Assembly: GCA_017461465.1 (NCBI GenBank)
Contig: JAFTYN010000087.1
Coordinates: 1-16,002, forward strand
Direction of reading: 5' to 3'
Source of the DNA: Bacilli bacterium
Lineage (GTDB): Bacteria; Bacillota_I; Bacilli_A; RF39; UBA660
Length of the DNA stretch: 16,002 nt
A program made the translations under genes and the position numbers. Of the stretch, positions 13,954 to 16,002 are shown in pieces. The notes under the pieces were generated by a model, which saw nothing but the letters and a program-made list of their open reading frames with translations, was not told the DNA's origin and did no database searches. Each line of letters opens with the position of its first letter. Positions within the stretch are counted from its first letter, which is position 1.

Positions 13954-14733
13954 ATGAAAGATATAAGTAGAGTAGAACAATCTGAAAGAGTAAATTATGA
14001 TATTGCAGAAGGTATGATAAACTATACTATAAATAGACTTAAAGAAACTTCAGAAAGTTTCAATAAAAAATTTGAAGAAGATAGTCGCGATTATGCTCAT
14101 TCTCGTACAAATACAATTATAAAGTATTTAAAAGATAATGATTTATATAGTTTAGAAAGTGAAGAAATAGTAAAAAATAATACATTAGATTTAGGATTTG
14201 AATTAAGCGAAAATATGAAAACTTTTTTAGATGTTAGTTTAGGACTAAATAGAATTGTTGATGCTAAATTTGGTGAAGAATATTTAAGATCATTAAGAAG
14301 AGGTAAGGATAGTAAAGAGTTAGAAACTTCTATTAAAAATTTAACTAAAAATGGTGAAGTACTTTCAAATAGTGAGTTATTATTTGTAAGAAAATTAATA
14401 AGTGACTTTGAAATGAAACTATTTCATGATCTAAGCTTATCGGAAAAAGATATAAAAGGAATAAAAGAAAAATTGGATGCTTATAATACCGTTTATCTAG
14501 TTTGGCTTAAAAATAATAATTTATTTATGTATGGTAATTTTGTTAATATGTTAAATACATTGAAGACATATTTAACTAATTACGTAAAAAGTAAAGACGA
14601 ACTTGTTAAAGCAACTATTAAAGGTGATGAGCTAGGAGCTGTTAGAACTACTTCGAGTATTATTGATACAATAATAAGTAAACGTAATACTGAAGATTCT
14701 TATTTATCAGGTGTAAAACTTAAAGTAGGTTAA
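13954..14733 (+). CDS. Hypothetical helical protein, 259 aa
   Basis: I do not recognise a family. The 259-aa product has no signal peptide, membrane segment or cysteine, and appears almost wholly alpha-helical and charged, with long stretches of Lys/Glu-rich amphipathic sequence. Examples are residues 18-45, about 115-150 and 195-225. No enzyme motif is visible. The start at ATG 13954 is backed by AGGTGAT (13942-13948) 5 nt upstream. It is a single-gene unit with its own promoter and a terminator that includes its stop codon, between the arginine operon and rluB. A structural or scaffolding role would fit the composition, but this is a guess. Confidence 0.8.
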   Translation: MKDISRVEQSERVNYDIAEGMINYTINRLKETSESFNKKFEEDSRDYAHSRTNTIIKYLKDNDLYSLESEEIVKNNTLDLGFELSENMKTFLDVSLGLNRIVDAKFGEEYLRSLRRGKDSKELETSIKNLTKNGEVLSNSELLFVRKLISDFEMKLFHDLSLSEKDIKGIKEKLDAYNTVYLVWLKNNNLFMYGNFVNMLNTLKTYLTNYVKSKDELVKATIKGDELGAVRTTSSIIDTIISKRNTEDSYLSGVKLKVG

Positions 14734-14757
14734 AGCATATTATAAATATGCTTTTTT
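14732..14757 (+). terminator. Rho-independent terminator of the 259-aa gene
   Basis: AAAGCATAT (14732-14740) pairs with ATATGCTTT (14746-14754) across a 5-nt loop, followed by T residues to 14757. It begins in the TAA stop codon and ends one base before the next promoter's -35. Confidence 0.9.
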
Positions 14758-14758
14758 A

Positions 14759-14787
14759 TTGTCAAAAAGACACTAAAATGTTATAAT
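14759..14787 (+). promoter_or_regulatory. SigA-type promoter with extended -10 for rluB
   Basis: TTGTCA (14759-14764), a 17-bp spacer and TATAAT (14782-14787), preceded by TGT. Predicted start near 14794 puts the ribosome site GGTGAT at the very 5' end of the RNA, only about 10 nt before the ATG. Confidence 0.85.
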
Positions 14788-14803
14788 TACGTTGGTGATT
14801 TGG

Positions 14804-15532
14804 ATGGAAAGAGTACAAAAAGTTATAGCAAATAATGGATATTGTTCTAGAAGAAAAGCAGAAGAATATATAAAACAAGGTAAAGTAAAAGTAAATGGAG
14901 AAATAGTTAGAGAACTTGGTACATTAGTAGATGGTACTAATGATTTAATTGAAGTTAATGGTTATGTCCTTGAAAAAAAACAAGAAAAAGTTTACATTCT
15001 TCTTAATAAACCAAGAGGTGTCGTTACATCAACTAGTGATGATAAGAAAAGAAAAGTTGTTACTGATATAGTTAATATTCCAACAAGAGTATATCCAGTA
15101 GGAAGACTAGATTATGATACAACTGGTGTACTTCTTCTTACTAATGATGGTAATCTTACAAATTTACTATTACATCCAAGTAATAACATAGAAAAAGTTT
15201 ATGTAGCAAAAATTAAAGGAATATTAACTCCAGGCCATCGTCGTACTTTAGAGTCAGGAGTTATTATTGATGGTAAAAAAACTGATAGAGCAAGAGTTAA
15301 AATTAAAAAAATTGATAAGAAAGCTAATACATCAATAGTTGAGATTACTATTCATGAAGGTAGAAATCATCAAGTAAAAAATATGTTTAAAGCATTAGGA
15401 TATCAAGTTGAAAAATTAAGAAGAGATAGAGTGGCTTTTTTAACTTGTGATGGTATGAATACTGGAGAATATAGATTCTTATCTATTAAAGAAGTTAAAG
15501 TCTTATATAATTTAGTAACTAATTCAAAATAA
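14804..15532 (+). CDS. rluB: Ribosomal pseudouridine synthase, RsuA/RluB family
   Basis: The enzyme converts a uridine of ribosomal RNA to pseudouridine, probably in 23S rRNA if it is RluB. The 242-aa protein has an N-terminal S4 RNA-binding domain (about 1-60, with CSRRKAEEYIKQGKVKVNG). A catalytic domain follows, with YILLNKPRGVVTS (64-76) and VGRLDYDTTGVLLLTNDG (about 99-116), where Asp103 is the catalytic residue, and a C-terminal NHQVKNMFKALGYQVEKLRRDRV segment typical of the family. RluB is preferred over RsuA because B. subtilis ypuL (rluB) follows spmB, but rRNA target assignment by sequence is uncertain. The start is ATG 14804, 4 nt after GGTGAT; the open frame extends to TTG 14792, which would fall at or before the transcription start. 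Confidence 0.92.
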   Translation: MERVQKVIANNGYCSRRKAEEYIKQGKVKVNGEIVRELGTLVDGTNDLIEVNGYVLEKKQEKVYILLNKPRGVVTSTSDDKKRKVVTDIVNIPTRVYPVGRLDYDTTGVLLLTNDGNLTNLLLHPSNNIEKVYVAKIKGILTPGHRRTLESGVIIDGKKTDRARVKIKKIDKKANTSIVEITIHEGRNHQVKNMFKALGYQVEKLRRDRVAFLTCDGMNTGEYRFLSIKEVKVLYNLVTNSK

Positions 15533-15554
15533 GAAGATTTGACTTCTTTTTTTT
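15531..15554 (+). terminator. Rho-independent terminator of rluB, overlapping the next promoter
   Basis: AAGAAG (15531-15536) pairs with CTTCTT (15543-15548) across a 6-nt loop, with eight T at 15547-15554. The loop and right arm also contain the next gene's -35 box. Confidence 0.8.
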
Positions 15555-15567
15555 GTGAGTATATAAT
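15539..15567 (+). promoter_or_regulatory. Promoter of the GGDEF-domain gene, -35 inside the rluB terminator
   Basis: TTGACT (15539-15544), a 17-bp spacer and TATAAT (15562-15567). The -35 lies in the loop and right arm of the rluB terminator and the T-run is the spacer. Predicted start near 15574, leader about 17 nt. Confidence 0.8.
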
Positions 15568-15590
15568 AACACCTAAGTCGGGGTGATGTT

Positions 15591-16002
15591 ATGGCAATGG
15601 TAGTTGGAAATACTGATGTTTTAACTGGTTTATTTAATATGAAAGGTCTTAAGCAAAACTATGGTAGTTATTTATCAAAAAATAAAAATTGCTCAGTTAT
15701 TGCTTTTGATTTTGCTAAGTTAAAATATATTAATGACAATTATGGGCATGCAGTAGGAGATTCGTGTTTAAGTAATTTTGGCGAAGTCCTTAAGCAAAAC
15801 TTTTATGGTGATATAAGTGTTAGAAGAAGTGGTGATGAATTTATAGTAGTTACTTCTAAATCACCTGATGAAATAGAAAAAGCATTAAATGGTTGTATAT
15901 CTGATATAGTACTATTTTATGAACTTGGAGATATTCAAGTAAAATATTCTTTTAATGCTGGAATTGTTGAAGCTTCACATGGTATAGATCAGACACTGGA
16001 GA
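15591..16002 (+). CDS. GGDEF-domain protein, 3' end outside the window
   Basis: The first 137 residues of a gene that runs off the window were read by translating from ATG 15591. GGGTGAT (15581-15587) lies 3 nt upstream; a second ATG at 15597 is possible. The product starts directly with a GGDEF (diguanylate cyclase) domain: TDVLTGLFNMKGL (8-20), then FDFAKLKYINDNYGHAVGD (39-57), with the metal-binding Asp40 kept and the usual second Asp replaced by Ala42. The signature reads SGDEF (80-84) where GGDEF is expected. The inhibitory RxxD site before it is degenerate (F71-Y-G-D74). There is no N-terminal sensor or membrane segment. It may make cyclic di-GMP, or be a divergent binding or regulatory domain; the unseen C-terminus could hold another domain. 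Confidence 0.85.
   Translation, partial: MAMVVGNTDVLTGLFNMKGLKQNYGSYLSKNKNCSVIAFDFAKLKYINDNYGHAVGDSCLSNFGEVLKQNFYGDISVRRSGDEFIVVTSKSPDEIEKALNGCISDIVLFYELGDIQVKYSFNAGIVEASHGIDQTLE

Noticed and set aside
14792..14803. Start of rluB at TTG 14792
   Set aside because: It falls just after the -10, about where RNA begins, with no ribosome site; ATG 14804 follows GGTGAT and matches the usual N-terminus of the S4 domain.
1..16002. CRISPR arrays, tRNA or rRNA genes, insertion sequences, phage or toxin-antitoxin genes
   Set aside because: I looked for spaced direct repeats, cloverleaf-type sequences, transposase motifs and terminal inverted repeats and found none; almost all of the window is filled by the listed genes.

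Overview
The window is strongly AT-rich DNA from what looks like a low-GC Bacillota (Firmicutes) bacterium. The evidence is a tRNA-Pro T-box leader, Shine-Dalgarno sites matching a standard Bacillota 16S tail (AGGTGAT, AGGAGG), a dacB-spmA-spmB spore-maturation operon and many compact rho-independent terminators. TGA is used as a genuine stop codon (ends of dacB and spmA) and Trp is TGG, so the genetic code is the ordinary bacterial one and not the Mycoplasma code. All 16 genes are on the + strand. I cannot assign a genus; an AT-rich, potentially spore-forming gut-type Bacilli/Erysipelotrichia relative would fit, but that is inference.

Layout. (1) 1-1370: a two-gene unit of a membrane-anchored unknown protein and a histidine-phosphatase-family enzyme. 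(2) 1368-3585: an unknown 151-aa protein, then an archaeal-type prolyl-tRNA synthetase behind its own promoter and a complete T-box riboswitch with a CCU proline specifier. (3) 3597-4392: a membrane-anchored thioredoxin-like protein with a CPWC site and a cysteine-rich tail. (4) 4404-6596: dacB-spmA-spmB, overlapping genes of spore cortex and core maturation. (5) 6620-6938: a 78-aa coiled-coil-like unknown with its own promoter and terminator. (6) 6939-13891: one long operon of an amino-acid ABC transporter (lipoprotein, permease, ATPase) followed by arcA, arcB, arcC and a YfcC/ArcD-type transporter, with a palindromic candidate operator inside the promoter. (7) 13906-14757: a 259-aa helical unknown. 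(8) 14759-15554: an RsuA/RluB-family pseudouridine synthase. (9) 15539-end: the start of a GGDEF-domain protein cut off by the window edge.

How the genes work together. The arc operon encodes the whole arginine deiminase pathway: arginine to citrulline plus ammonia (ArcA), citrulline to ornithine plus carbamoyl phosphate (ArcB), and carbamoyl phosphate plus ADP to ATP, CO2 and ammonia (ArcC). The last-gene transporter probably exchanges arginine for ornithine, and the ABC importer is a second uptake route. The dacB-spmA-spmB group and the nearby exported thioredoxin may both serve the spore envelope. In Bacillus subtilis the order is dacB-spmA-spmB-rluB (ypuL); here rluB lies about 8 kb beyond spmB, with the arc operon and two unknown genes between them.

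Most of the window is ordinary housekeeping and catabolic content. No insertion sequence, CRISPR array, tRNA, rRNA or phage gene was seen. The points most worth a second look are the candidate arc operator, the exported thioredoxin beside the spore genes, the split synteny, the very short leaders with fused terminator-promoter junctions, and the variant GGDEF site.
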